Positions 39,277 to 48,366 of a DNA stretch of 64,000 nt are shown here, piece after piece (the first letter of the stretch is position 1; every line of letters begins with the position of its first letter). This stretch comes from Phallusia mammillata (lineage: Eukaryota; Chordata; Ascidiacea; Phlebobranchia; Ascidiidae): NCBI GenBank assembly GCA_003260075.1, contig QLIY01000037.1, positions 152,665-216,664 on the forward strand, in the 5' to 3' direction. Made by a program: the position numbers and the translations under genes. Below the pieces are notes generated by a model, which made no database searches, was not told where the DNA came from, and saw only the letters and a list, made by a program, of their open reading frames with translations.

Positions 39277-42200
39277 ATGTGTTTGATTACAAAAAAAAAA
39301 AAAAGTTTCGGCCCGCGGCCAACCATGTTTATTGTCTGTGGCCTACCATGGGTAAAGGTCGCACAACCCAGCTGTATATAGGGATTCTGCTTTTATTGTA
39401 TATCTAACTAACCCTACAACAAACATGTTTTAGCTATTTGGGGTCTGAAAGCATTTTGTTCAAGTTTTGTACATTTTCACTGGGAGAAAAGTGTTGTTTA
39501 CGCACATAGGGAGCATAAAAATGAGTTCGTATGTCAACTTCACAAAATCTTCTGGCAATTGCATTTTTGTTCCCAAGTTTCGACGTCCTATGCAGGTCGC
39601 TGTCATCAGGGTAAATAACACTGAGTATACAATTGCCAGAAGAGCTCTATAAAGTTGATATTATGCCTGGCAGCAACAGTTTATATCATGAGTTCGTATA
39701 TCTTATGCAGAAGCGTCTGAATTTAAATTTACGAAATAGTAGTTGTAAGCAGGGAGTCGAACCGCTTGTCATATGGGTTCAGGTTCGGTTCGGGTTCACT
39801 TGGTTTTGTTTTTAAGGGTTCGGGTTCGGTTCAGGTTTTTAAAAATGTGTATTTTCGGGTTCGGGTTTCGTTCCGGTTCGGGCAAATTATCCGGTCCGAA
39901 CCGGTCTACGGTTTTTAAACCGGTTTTATTCGTTTTAATTTAATTCTACCCATCATCTACCTGGCCTTATAAAAATCCCAAAAGAATTTTGCCCATGCAC
40001 TGTTATTTTTGACACGCCCTATAAGTGTTATCTCGTGTATACTTTAGTGCGCTGTTTTGAAAAAAAATCACAAAATATACAAGAGACTGCATTTTTTACT
40101 GGTTCGGTTCCGGTTCGCCCCCCCCCCCGGGTTCGGTTCAGGTTTTTAAAAATGTGTATTTTCGGGTTCGGGTTTCGTTCCGGTTCGGGCAAATTATCCG
40201 GTCCGAACCGGTCTACGGTTTTTAAACCGGTTTTATTCGTTTTAATTTAATTCTACCCATCATCTACCTGGCCTTATAAAAATCCCAAAAGAATTTTGCC
40301 CATGCACTGTTATTTTTGACACGCCCTATAAGTGTTATCTCGTGTATACTTTAGTGCGCTGTTTTGAAAAAAAATCACAAAATATACAAGAGACTGCATT
40401 TTTTACTGGTTCGGTTCCGGTTCGGGTTCAAGGCCAAACAAAATATGGGGTTCAACTCCGGTTCGGGTTTTTAGAAAATCGTAATTAGCGGTTCGGGTTC
40501 GGTTCGGGTTTAATGAAAATAACCGCTCAAACCGGTTCGCGGGTTCGGTTTCAGTTTCGGTTCGACTCCCTGGTTGTAATTGTCGCAAATAACTACTTAC
40601 TTAAACGTTCAAATGCATTAAAACGGACGTCTTCTCGTTTATGCTCATACACACATATACCGCACTCATCACAATGTTTTGTTCTCCAGCTTATTCTCAC
40701 CATCGGGTTACTGACAGTGGTCGCTTACCTTTACACGGTGATCGCGTTCAACTTCTTCAAAAAGTTTTACAACAAGGGAGAAGGTGATGAACCGGATTAT
40801 AAGTGCCACAGCATGTTTACGGTGAGTAGCCCACGCCTATGCTATCAACTAACACCGTTATTTCCAGGCATTATACTTACCGAAAACATCTGTCATGTTG
40901 CCCCAGGAATACTTTCGCATTCAGAATTTCATGTTTAATTGGTAACTTATGAGTTATAGCCTATGGGCTTTCGTATTGCTGACGAATATTATACTTTTAC
41001 AATAAATTCAGTTTAGAGTTTATGTCGGGCCGGTTTCGGGTTTGTCATTTTGCGTTGTGTGTGTATTCTTTATTATAATCTGTACATTCGTCTTTTTGTA
41101 GGCTTCATGTATGGACCTGTCAATCAAACTTTCGGCGAGGTATTGAGTCAGTTCACAGTTATCATAACGTTCTGTATTTTTCCAGTGCTTCCAATTCCAC
41201 ATCTACGCTGGGGTAAGAGCTGGAGGTGGAATCGGTGATGAACTGGAAGATCCAAGTGGAGATGATTACGAGTTTTATCGGATATTCTTCGACATTTCAT
41301 TCTTCTTCTTTGTGGTCGTCATCCTTCTCGCTATCATTCAGGGTAAGTTAAACAGATGCCTAAGTCGGTCCGGTTTAAAAACCTAAAATTTCATGTTTTC
41401 GCAGTGTAGGCTAGTATCCCCAACCATTGACCCCGACCTATTTAATAACTGAGTGTTTTCTGTTTTTCATGGTGCGTGGACAACGCTTGAACACGTTTTT
41501 AAAGCAAGTTAGTGACTTCAATTTAGTTAGGTCTGTGCAGACAACCCTGGGCGGGGGCACGGCAGTTGCGCTAATCAATCGGCCATCTTCGAATTCAATC
41601 CTATACGCAAGTGTGCACTACAACTACATTTGCATTCCTCAATTGCAACATTAGCATTTTTCCAAAACGTCGTGCAATGTTTGGTCTTATGGGTTTGAGA
41701 TCCAGGATTGGGTCACATTCTTTTACGTTTGCATTGTTATAGGTTTGATCATCGACGCTTTCGGTGAGCTGCGTGATCAGCAGGAGCAGGTGAAGGAAGA
41801 TATGGACACCAAGTGTTTTATTTGTACGATCGGGAACGATTATTTTGATCAAGTTCCGCACGGTTTCGACACTCATACTATGCAGGAACACAACCTCGCA
41901 AATTACATGTAAGTGCCCGTTTTTACATGATACCAAGTTTATTCTTTCGAACAACTCTTATTTTGTACATTAAACACTCATCATTTTCAGCAACGGTCTT
42001 GATTAGCTTAAAAACATCTAGCACCAAAACTCATTACTTGCACTCAGACTCAGACGTCGACCAGACGCTTAAACTGCCGACGTCGGTTAAAAGTCCACAT
42101 TGTAACAATAAGAACAATGCACATTTTATTACAATCTCTCAAGAGTTATTTGCAAACAGGCGTTTTAATTTGCCAAGGCGAGCCTTTTATTGAACCCAGC

Positions 42201-42440
42201 GGTGTTAGATCAGTTGTCACGTGACAATGAAGGAAAAAATACATTCGCGGGAAACTTGTCAAACCGGTCTGAAATATTTCTTTTTTCAGGTTTTTCCTCA
42301 TGCATCTCATCAACAAGGATGAGACGGAATACACGGGACAAGAGACCTACGTCTGGCAGCAATACCAAGAGCGCTGTTGGGAGTTTTTCCCCGCCGGTGA
42401 CTGCTTCAGAAAACAATACGAGGCCGAGTTGGCCGGCTGA
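607..42440 (+). CDS. RYR: Ryanodine receptor (intracellular Ca2+ release channel), 5'-partial, 90 exons in window
   Basis: Homotetrameric Ca2+ release channel of the endoplasmic/sarcoplasmic reticulum. I joined exons by hand using GT/AG borders, phase continuity and close agreement with vertebrate RyR protein sequence. The first exon (607-766) corresponds to about residue 950 of vertebrate RyRs, so the N-terminal IP3-receptor-like domains and SPRY1 lie upstream of the window. Domain order seen: RyR repeat, SPRY2, SPRY3, long helical solenoid, second RyR repeat pair, RIH-associated domain, EF-hand pair, transmembrane region, pore (G-G-G-I-G-D-E filter at 41222-41242), zinc-binding C-terminal domain, stop TGA at 42438-42440. 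Most introns are 100-600 bp. The exon groups are given in the ten following entries. No frameshift or nonsense break was found, so the gene looks functional. The closest mammalian paralogue cannot be decided by eye; tunicates probably have a single RyR (inference). Confidence 0.97.
1883..1972. mobile_element. Pogo-like MITE fragment in RyR intron
   Basis: AATCCGGTTAATCACATAA at the left and ATCTGGATTTGTCTGTA at the right match the ends of the 29869-30047 and 7837-7977 elements. The left terminus is eroded. Confidence 0.5.
3658..6126 (+). other. RYR: RyR exons 9-15: linker with His cluster, SPRY3
   Basis: Exons 3658-3789, 4051-4103, 4448-4579, 4965-5113, 5226-5404, 5780-5942 and 6039-6126. 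The linker is poorly conserved and includes a His-Gln-His5 run at 4531-4551, coded by mixed CAC/CAT codons. A basic, Ser/Ala-rich stretch follows in the 4965-5113 exon. SPRY3 is recognisable from [12 protein letters not shown] (exon 5226-5404) and [11 protein letters not shown] (exon 5780-5942). In vertebrates this region lies between the SPRY domains and the junctional solenoid. The very short 53-nt exon 4051-4103 is supported by phase only and by good splice borders. Confidence 0.9.
7837..7977. mobile_element. Pogo/Tigger-like MITE, 141 bp
   Basis: Starts CAGACTAATTCTGATAA and ends GATTAGCCGGATTCGCCTG, flanked by TA on both sides. TA duplication and CAG..CTG ends with ATCCGG words are typical of pogo-type Tc1/mariner MITEs. 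It lies in the RyR intron between 7663 and 8106. Confidence 0.7.
9697..9777 (-). repeat. tRNA-like relic with duplicated T-arm
   Basis: On the minus strand GCTCAGTTGGTAGAGC (D-arm/A box) is followed by an imperfect anticodon stem, then GTCGCGGGTTCGAA and again GTCGCGGGTTCGAATCCC (B box twice). The 3' acceptor half CACAGGC has no pairing 5' half. It is therefore a tRNA-derived repeat or broken tRNA gene rather than a working tRNA. It sits in the RyR intron between 9531 and 10028. Confidence 0.65.
12130..16692 (+). other. RYR: RyR exons 28-38: central solenoid
   Basis: Exons 12130-12267, 12353-12456, 12789-12924, 13274-13454, 13926-14049, 14236-14344, 14635-14810, 15250-15470, 15738-15828, 16175-16316 and 16529-16692. 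Strong landmarks: [104 protein letters not shown] and [11 protein letters not shown]. This is among the most conserved parts of the protein, so the exon borders here are well constrained. An acidic run (DDDEEEEE) at the start of exon 13926-14049 matches the acidic loop seen in vertebrate RyRs at the same place. Confidence 0.94.
12985..13100. repeat. Degenerate pogo-like MITE
   Basis: GGTCGTAATATGCAATTAACC at one side and TTTGCAATTAACCGAAAAAGT at the other carry the same subterminal words as the other pogo-like elements. No clear ends, so only a repeat call. Confidence 0.35.
16955..19013 (+). other. RYR: RyR exons 39-43: second RyR repeat pair
   Basis: Exons 16955-17123, 17530-17673, 17874-18170, 18549-18662 and 18870-19013. 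[20 protein letters not shown] with WSYG, then [27 protein letters not shown] and [16 protein letters not shown], are the two copies of the second repeat pair. In mammals the phosphorylation hot-spot loop lies between these copies. Here the loop is short and Ser/Thr-rich (exon 17530-17673 end to 17874 start: KIRCSSQST, then NLSDSPHG). It keeps potential basophilic kinase targets but not the exact mammalian motif. Whether it is phosphorylated is unknown. Confidence 0.92.
17737..17835. mobile_element. Pogo-like MITE, 99 bp
   Basis: CAGTAAATCTCGCTTTATCCGG at the left mirrors CCGGTTTAGTCGAGTTTACTG at the right; TA lies on both sides (17735-17736 and 17836-17837). Almost the whole element is inverted repeat. 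It ends 38 bases before RyR exon 17874-18170, so it overlaps the region where the branch point should be. Confidence 0.85.
19641..19711. repeat. Poly(C) tract, 71 C
   Basis: Uninterrupted C run after a (TA)n stretch in the RyR intron 19549-19925. The length is as assembled and probably not exact. Confidence 0.97.
21049..21108 (+). other. Candidate RyR cassette exon coding RRFS
   Basis: 60-nt exon with a good acceptor (TTGTTTTACCAG) and a GTAATA donor. Entry and exit phases are the same (two bases left), so skipping or inclusion both keep frame. It codes a 20-residue insert with Arg-Arg-Phe-Ser at 21068-21079, just before the conserved [15 protein letters not shown] block. Vertebrate RyRs have no residues here. 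Confidence 0.7.
22901..23177. mobile_element. hAT MITE with internal assembly gap
   Basis: Ends CAGTGGTCGGCAACC and GGTTGCCGACCCCTG, flanked by perfect TAATAGGT duplications (22893-22900 and 23178-23185). The interior holds 6 N (22948-22953), and the bases before the gap repeat the bases after it (GGCAACCGCCGGTCCGCGGCCC), so the true element is shorter than drawn. Confidence 0.92.
22948..22953. other. Assembly gap (6 N)
   Basis: Six N inside the hAT element in the RyR intron 22751-23284. The flanks suggest an unresolved overlap rather than missing sequence. Confidence 0.99.
23679..23935. mobile_element. hAT MITE, 257 bp
   Basis: CAGTGGTTCCCAACC at the left and GTTGTGGAACCACTG at the right, with near-identical flanks TATTAAGA / TATTAAAC. 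Same family as 36242-36427. Confidence 0.8.
24088..24132 (+). other. Candidate RyR cassette exon, 45 nt
   Basis: TTTATATAG acceptor and GTGAGTAT donor around 15 codons in phase 0 ([15 protein letters not shown]), placed in the linker before [10 protein letters not shown]. Skipping leaves the frame intact. Vertebrate RyRs have a variable charged linker at this place. Confidence 0.6.
24877..25020. repeat. Degenerate hAT element, left end only
   Basis: CAGGGATCGGCAACTTTTAAACGCCGTG and the following CCAATTTTCTTG and AACGACTTGGAAAGC match the start of the 59406-59759 element (CAGGGGTCGGCAACC, then GCCAATTTACTTG and AACGACCTCGCAAGCC). The right end is not recognisable. Confidence 0.5.
27274..28538. 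other. Long RyR intron
   Basis: 1265 bp between exons 62 and 63. It contains a near-tandem repeat, AATAAAAGACCTCCAGGATG at about 28404 and again (one mismatch) at about 28442. No transposon ends or exons recognised. Confidence 0.5.
29869..30047. mobile_element. Pogo-like MITE, 179 bp
   Basis: CAGACGAATTCGGTTAATCG at the left mirrors TTAAGCGGATTTGTCTG at the right; TA precedes the left end. It contains internal inverted words ATCCGG / CGGATT. It lies in the RyR intron immediately before exon 30069-30145. Confidence 0.75.
31156..31177. repeat. (TAA)n microsatellite
   Basis: About seven TAA/ATA units shortly after the donor at 31149. Confidence 0.8.
32381..33645 (+). other. RYR: RyR exons 72-75: EF-hand pair and core solenoid
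   Basis: Exons 32381-32597, 32960-33121, 33313-33438 and 33515-33645. The first EF-hand loop reads [14 protein letters not shown], with Asp, Asp and Lys-Gly-Leu at canonical spacing. The second ([14 protein letters not shown]) keeps acidic positions but is degenerate, much as in mammals. [38 protein letters not shown] and [15 protein letters not shown] follow and are nearly identical to vertebrate sequences. The pair is thought to take part in Ca2+-dependent inactivation of the channel (family knowledge). Confidence 0.95.
34764..35081. mobile_element. hAT MITE, 318 bp, in RyR intron
   Basis: CAGGCGTGTCCAAAGTGGGGC at the left, TTTGGAAACCCCTA at the right, perfect target duplications CCATAGCC (34756-34763 and 35082-35089). 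GGGCCCGCG words are typical of this hAT group. Confidence 0.88.
36242..36427. mobile_element. hAT MITE, 186 bp, in RyR intron
   Basis: CAGTGGTTCCCAAGC and GGTTGGGAACCACTG ends with perfect CTTTAATA duplications (36234-36241 and 36428-36435). Body sequence is shared with copies at 23679, 48184 (reverse) and 59307. Confidence 0.93.
39213..39274. repeat. Poly(C) tract, 62 C
   Basis: Pure C run in the RyR intron 39146-40689, followed by an A run and a GGCCCGCGGCC word like those in the hAT elements. Confidence 0.97.
39750..40572. mobile_element. hAT-type element, 823 bp, with internal tandem duplication
   Basis: CAGGGAGTCGAACCG at the left is mirrored by CGGTTCGACTCCCTG at the right; flanks GTTGTAAG / GTTGTAAT differ by one base. 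The interior is made of GGTTCGGGTTCGG words and two identical 296-bp units (39822-40117 and 40129-40424) separated by 11 C. No coding capacity. It sits in the RyR intron before the S5 exon. Confidence 0.85.
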
Positions 42441-43314
42441 TTTCTGCGGGAATTCACGCCCGATTCCAGGCTGTTTTTCTGCTCTTTTATCAAAAGGAAA
42501 CCATTTGATTGGACGCTTGGATGGGGTAGCAAGAGACGAGAAGGTCTTCTTTCAGTTGTTATGGCTGATCTTGGCTTTTGGCGAGTAACCATTTTAAGCC
42601 TTTTTTGCACAAAATTTGAGTAATGGTCAAATTCGTTCTTCCCGGGAAATTTCCCACGATATTTAATTCACAAAACCGCACTAGGTCTATGTTTACATTT
42701 CAAAACACAAACTGTTGCCAAACGTCACCGCCTTTGTCCACAGTTTAGGACGACGCCTGATAAAGCATGCTGCTCTGTATTAATATATTTTGCGTTTGGA
42801 ATGTTAAGTTGCGTGACGTTGAAACAAAAATACAAAGTTTGCTACGAACAGGAGGTTGTATAATATACACAGACACAAAAATGCAAAACAGTTGAAAGGA
42901 AATCTTGTAGATTTAGTTTAGATTCCAAGTTAGTTTTTATGTCACAAAGCCCTTAACAACCCTAAAAAATAAATTGAAATCAAGCCTCAAATATTGTAGA
43001 AATGCAGAACATGAAACAGTTGTTTTGAGTCATGGTGCAGCAAATAAGCACAGTACGTTTAAAGTCTGTTGTTTGAGGGGTCTACGAATACTACAACAGT
43101 CAACAAGTTCTCAACTAGAAGAGCACCATACTGTATGTGTAACGAGTAAAAACGATTGTAATTATACACCAAAAGTTAATTAAATTACAAAAGTAAACAG
43201 TGATTTGTCGCAGCTAAAGTCTATGATTTAAATATTACAAAATACCATAATGTACAAAATAAACAAACAATAAAATTAAACCACCATCAAAGTTTAAAAG
43301 GAATAAAACCTGAT
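42441..43314. other. Convergent 3' region between RyR and FBXO16
   Basis: Contains the presumed RyR 3' UTR and the FBXO16 3' UTR on the other strand. No coding exon or transposon ends seen. The first about 150 bases remain open in other frames but show no similarity to anything I recognise. Confidence 0.5.
42968..42973 (+). terminator. Poly(A) signal AATAAA, RyR 3' end
   Basis: A canonical AATAAA lies 528 bases after the RyR stop, in AT-rich DNA between RyR and the convergent FBXO16 gene. It is the best candidate for the RyR polyadenylation signal, although other A-rich hexamers are nearby. Confidence 0.45.
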
Positions 43315-46300
43315 TTAGTCATCCTCATCAGAGTTCTGATTTGGAGGTGATGTCCATCCCTGACCTTTTAGGTCTGAAAAATATGTGTTTAAAAAACATT
43401 GTACAACCTTTGAAGCTGTTTAGTAAAGGGAAAAGTCTATACAAAACACAAGTTGTCCAAACCATTGTTATGTGGTAGAGCCGGAGACAATTTTTTTTTT
43501 TTTTTGTGTGTGTGTTTTTTTGTGTTTTTTGTGTAAAATGAGTGTAGGAAAAAACACATAAACTGTCTGAGAAAAATAGGGAAAAACAAATTGTAAAATT
43601 TCTGCAAACTAGAGAGGTTTCACAGGCCGTTTCGGTCCCCCAAATTTCTCCAGCGGTTTCCCAAATAAGCAAATATGGCTATTTTTTGGTATTTAAATGA
43701 AACACTTGCGGTCTCTTAAAACTACTTAGCGGTCACCCAAACCAAACCTTAAAAAAACCCTGCCCACTGTATTATGTTGGACACAAAATGGCTGTATAAG
43801 CTTTATCGTATAACAATCGGTTGGACAACTTGTGTAACACAGACTTTGGTAAAGGGTATGGCATTTTTGGTTCTGAGATATGTTGTCAATTATCATAAAA
43901 AAAATCTTACCATCTGTGTTATTTGTGGAAAGTGACTTGCTGCTTTGTGCCAGGACAACTTTTTCTTTTTGTGAAACCTCTTCAGTGACATCTTGTTTCT
44001 TTTTTGGTTTTTCCGCTGACATTCGCATCACAGGTTTGGGCATTGTTCCTGGAAACAACAGGGTTTATAATAACCCACAACAAATGGCAATCAGAAAACC
44101 TACCAGCATCCATTGACAACTTTGTAATGTCTGGTGTTGAGTATGGAGATCCATCTAGTTACCAAAACAGAACATTTGTAATTAAAGCAATCCTTTTGGT
44201 TGTATATTATTTTTACAGTAATAATCTATAACAAGACAGTCCAGGTCTAAGGACATGAAGCCACATCAAGATTTGATACTTTGCAGGCAGCAAGGGGAGA
44301 ATCTCCTTTGTTTTATAAGATTGATTTTGTGGTTTGAACAGACCTATTGTTTTTCAACCTAGTTATTGTTGCTTAATGTAAATTTGCTGACACTCATTAC
44401 TTACATCTTTAATTTATTAATTGGGAAGAGTTTTCTCCAAAACAAAATCAGGGAATTTTTTACTTCACAGTGCATACATATTGACCTGCACCTCATAATG
44501 TGTGACTTTTTTAGGGTTGTGGCTATTAAAATCGATTCATGAAATGCTATTTGACGATTGCTTGCAGAAAATATTGACAGGGTAAAAAGCTGCAAGACGG
44601 AGGGTCAAGGTTTGGGTCCACCCTAAGACTTGACTGTTTAAGGGTATCACACTAACAGTAAAATATGTTACATAACAGCTACAAGCTTATTAAAGTAAAA
44701 ACCTGACAAACCTTGTCTTGGTGATTTAATTGTGGATGAATGGCCTCCTTGGGTCACAGGGGGACTTGCAAATCTCTGTGTTAAGTTCATTGCTTGTCTA
44801 TTGGTTATTGTTTCATTTGCTCCATACTAAAACACAAAATACCTCCTTTAGACAACTAAAATGGCAAAGACCAAAAGTAAATGCATAATAGCAAAATTAC
44901 TGCTCAAATGTATCCATTAAAGGTGATAAAGGTGCAAGATTTGATTTTGAAAACAATTCTGCTTTTACCTGTACTGTGTTTTGGCCAAGGTCTTTCGAAA
45001 GAGGCACAGCACTTTCATGACCATTGTACTGAGGAAGCTGGAAATTTTTGTCCAGTCTAGGTGATAATCCAACTGTTTGCCCTGCATTGTGGTCAACAGA
45101 TTGTCTGCCAGTATGCTCAGGGGGCAAAATGTGCTTTTGAGGGGATTTGCTGACAAATGGGGCACCAGATTCCACATGTGTGGATTTTCTGTCTCTTGTC
45201 TATAGGAAAAAACAAATAAAAATCGGTTTTGAGTAAGATCAGTTGTTTGATAGAGCGCAATGAATTTACTTACTGTAGCAGACTGTGGCCTTCTACTTCG
45301 CCTAGATGATGGTCTGCTGCCGGGAACATCAGTTGGCTTCTTGTTGCCCTTTGCACTATTGTCCAGGTAATTATATCTACAAAGACATAAGATACAATAA
45401 TACAATAGACAACTTAACATAACAGAGATTAAATCTAAAAGTACCGCATTGTGTCCATAGGATTTTTATCAGAACCCTTCCATGGTGGTGGCTCCCATTT
45501 TGGGCCTGCAAGAGGTTTCTTGGGTGATGGCGTTGATGGACCTTTCATCAAACCAGTTGCTGTGGAAATATTGGAACGAGCAGTTGAAACTCGACTCATT
45601 GCACTTCTTGCTGTGTCAGGACGATGTGACTCTTGTGCTTCACGAACCTTTGCCTCAATTGACTGAAATATTTACATGTTTACTGTTACAGCATATCCAT
45701 TATGAGTGTTGGTTCAGTCTAGAGTTTTCCATGTGGCTCATACTTAGTAACATGGTGTTACAAGTGCCACACAAGGTGATTTGTGTCCATCTTTCAATTT
45801 ACATGTATATATTTAAAATATTGCATTGATAGTACTCAATTTGTTGCTGCATTATCACTGAAAATGCAGTCTTTGAATACAAATTCAACAGGTTCGTTTT
45901 TTCATTGAATTATTTTAATCCATAGCAGTTAGCAGATGACATTTAACTTTATAATTTTTTCACAGGTGCAAATTTACCTTCGCCTTTGCATAATTCAGGT
46001 CATGAACAGTTGTAACATAAAATCGCTTCCAGACTTTTTCTTCAAAAGGTGATGGTTGGTACACTGGGTACCATCCAAATTTCAAACATTTTGGCCGCCA
46101 TAAACAATCCATTTCAGCCAGGTAATTCCAATACCATGACACCTTAATGGTAACATATACAAATTAATCATACAAAGCTTTGTATTGCACAGGCATTACA
46201 ATGTACCTGAGAACATCGACACAGGGTCCTTGGATCAAGATAAGAAAAAATGTACAAAGTAAGCACTCTTGGAAATATCTTGGTAAAGTCATGTTTTTCT

Positions 46301-46870
46301 TGTGGAAATTTTCCTTTAAGCATTTCTGCAATTACAAACGATGTTATCCAGCCTGATGATAAAAGTGAGATAAAAAACATGTACATTTTTTAATCCGGTC
46401 GACCACACATCCTCATGTTACTAGTATTGTTTATGAGGTTATTTCACATTAATTAATTGTATATGTCTGTCTAATTGGTAATTTATCCTTTATCTATTCT
46501 TACCAGATATGGAAATTAGATGCTTGTTTGATAGATTTTTTAATATGTCCTCAACAACAATCTTTTTCTGACTTTCTTGCCATTTCTGAAACTGTTATAC
46601 ATTAACTTAAAAACCTCTACCTCAATGCAAATTGCAAAACATACTTAGTAACTTACCCATTTCATAATCAGCTCACGCCTTTCACCAAAAACCTTGACAC
46701 AAGAAACTGCAGTTAAATAATCGAGATATTCTCGTATTTATATTAAACATGCAACAATAGTTTTTTTACATGTATACCTGATTGTTTGCATCTGAGTTGT
46801 TTATTGGTGTCCATGTGCTTTTAGCCAGGTTTGTGGACACTTTGCTCTTTACAGGTGGAGCAAACGCCAT
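43315..46870 (-). CDS. FBXO16: F-box only protein 16, 12 coding exons
   Basis: Substrate adaptor of an SCF ubiquitin ligase. Exons in transcript order: 46870-46778, 46692-46657, 46591-46504, 46352-46207, 46142-45978, 45662-45445, 45376-45274, 45199-44969, 44826-44712, 44154-44104, 44048-43911 and 43373-43315 (stop TAA at 43317-43315). The start MAFAPP and TWTPINN match vertebrate FBXO16. The F-box is FPRVLTLYIFSYLDPRTLCRCSQVSW with WNYLAEMDCLWRPKC, followed by FGWYPVYQPSPFE..VWKRFYV. After a variable Ser/Thr-rich part, PPPWKGSDKNPMDTMRYNYLDN matches the conserved C-terminal box (PPW..SDKHPTD..RFNYLDN) of vertebrate FBXO16. The tail beyond it, about 190 residues, is longer than in mammals. An acceptor-like site lies 10 nt before the ATG. 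Phases agree across all joins. Confidence 0.93.
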
Positions 46871-48359
46871 TTTTGTGACCTGTATAGTTACGGTATCGTA
46901 AATGTTAAAAATTAAAAGCAATTCATGCAAATAAAAATGCTGGCTACTCTCTTACCTTACCTAAATAATTCAGTAAGTTGCTGGTTTGTTTATTGTCAAC
47001 AGAAAAACAGGAAACGCACGTAGCTTGAATATAAGGTTACACAAACTAACGCATGGTTACCAATGTAAGCTTGGTCTGGAACAGTTGGCCGATTTAAATT
47101 TGTTTTGTTCCTTGCCCCTATTCTGTCACGCTTGGTCAAGCGTAATAATGTTTTGTGATTATTTCAAGCGGTTATTTGTGGAACGATTTTTTTACGCCGA
47201 GTTTTTTTATTAAACCGGTACTTTCTGGGTTTTTGACGTGGCTTTGTATAGATTGTTTGCCAAAAACATACAAATTGGCGTGAGCATTATGTTAAAGTTG
47301 TTTGGAAAGAGACGAAAATTATCACCAAAGAGCCCACAGGTTCTTCCGACACTGAAAACAAACAATTATCTGGAGCAGTGACAAGTGATGCCCAAAAACG
47401 GCTAAACTAGGTTCGCCTTGAATCCTTATGTTTGACATTTTAGCTGCATAAATTTGACGAAATCGTTTGCGACGCACCTCGAAATCGTACGCTGCGCTTT
47501 TGACGAAATCATGTGTGACTTAATTTTGCACTTGCAGGCGAATAGCGTGTTACCACAACAGACTAGTTCTGCTTCACATTGCACTATGATCTCGGAAACA
47601 TTAGCTTTTGCGCATAAAAATAGTTTCGGCCGTATAATTTGTTGCGATTCGACTGAAACCGAGTCTTCGTAAAAATCGCTGATTGATCAAAATAAATTCA
47701 GCAAACCGAAGCTTCGGGACATCCCTAGCGGTAATCGGTGGTCTCTGCCTAAGACTCACTTGTCCCGCATTAACTCGAGCAGTCTGTTTTGTCTATAATT
47801 GATAGAACTTTTCCCTTGCTGGAAAACCAGGCGGTTCATGTGAAAATATAGCGATCTATTTCAACACAAGGAATGTTTGATATCAAAATTTGTATTTGTG
47901 GCAGCAAGGTGATATAAAACAGAAAAAGGTACGGAATTGGCCCCTTTTGGTATTGCAAACTGCGAAATCCAACAATATTTATGCACTGTCTGCAGCTTAT
48001 CAACAATATTTAGTTTCAAAACCGGAGGCTGAATCCAGTTCCATGTTTGCTGATTCCGTGTTTTGGTGCAGTCAGTTGAAAACCCAGTTTTTCTTCCTCA
48101 TTCTGAAAAAGGACATGTAATTTGTTGCAGAGCGTTTAGTCATACTTTATCCTTTGGTTTGTCCAACAAGGGAAAAACTACTTCAGGAGGAATTTTTAAA
48201 CTTGAGGGCAGGAATTTACTTCCATTTTTACATGTGGTTTGTAAATACATACTTTTGGTCTGGGAAAATGACCTGTGAAGTTGATAAAAGACATATTTTG
48301 ATGACCTTTATATAGTTTGGCATCTACTATGTAGTATATTAGGGAGGAATGAAAATGTT
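46871..48359. other. Intergenic region upstream of FBXO16 and downstream of CDK11
   Basis: Holds the FBXO16 promoter/leader, then AT-rich DNA. Near 47700-47735 there is a hAT-like end (...TTCGGGACATCCCTAG) without a matching partner that I could find. From about 48180 there is a reverse copy of the small hAT family described at 36242. No coding exons recognised. Confidence 0.5.
46880..46881 (-). promoter_or_regulatory. Candidate trans-splice (or leader intron) acceptor before FBXO16
   Basis: On the minus strand ACTATACAG ends 10 nt before the FBXO16 ATG. Tunicates add a spliced leader at unpaired acceptors close to start codons; alternatively this is the 3' end of an ordinary leader intron. 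Confidence 0.4.
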
Positions 48360-48366
48360 TCAAGTG
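48184..48366 (-). mobile_element. hAT MITE copy, reverse orientation, ends eroded
   Basis: Read on the minus strand, this stretch matches the body of the 36242-36427 and 23679-23935 elements (AAATTCCTCAC, the TAGATGCCAAAC-type segment, CTTCACAGGTCA, ACAAACCACATG). Its terminal CAGTGGTT ends are not preserved. It reaches the 3' end of CDK11. Confidence 0.6.

Larger units (their letters stand above)
37631..42440 (+). other. RYR: RyR exons 82-90: transmembrane helices, pore and C-terminal domain
   Basis: Exons 37631-37717, 37841-38038, 38220-38393, 38575-38699, 38938-39145, 40690-40821, 41186-41342, 41743-41908 and 42290-42440. S1 is [74 protein letters not shown] and [17 protein letters not shown] mark S2-S5 and the linkers. 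The pore loop is [11 protein letters not shown], and S6 runs [22 protein letters not shown]. The C-terminal domain keeps the C-x2-C and two-His zinc site (CFIC, then HGFDTH with EH) and ends ...[11 protein letters not shown], stop TGA 42438-42440. The GGGIGDE filter is identical to vertebrate RyRs, so the pore is intact. The intron after 37717 appears to begin with GC. Confidence 0.97.

Noticed and set aside
39126-39326. Open frame coding a glycine run (minus strand) and proline runs (plus strand)
   Set aside because: Pure product of the poly(C) tract in a RyR intron; no coding context.
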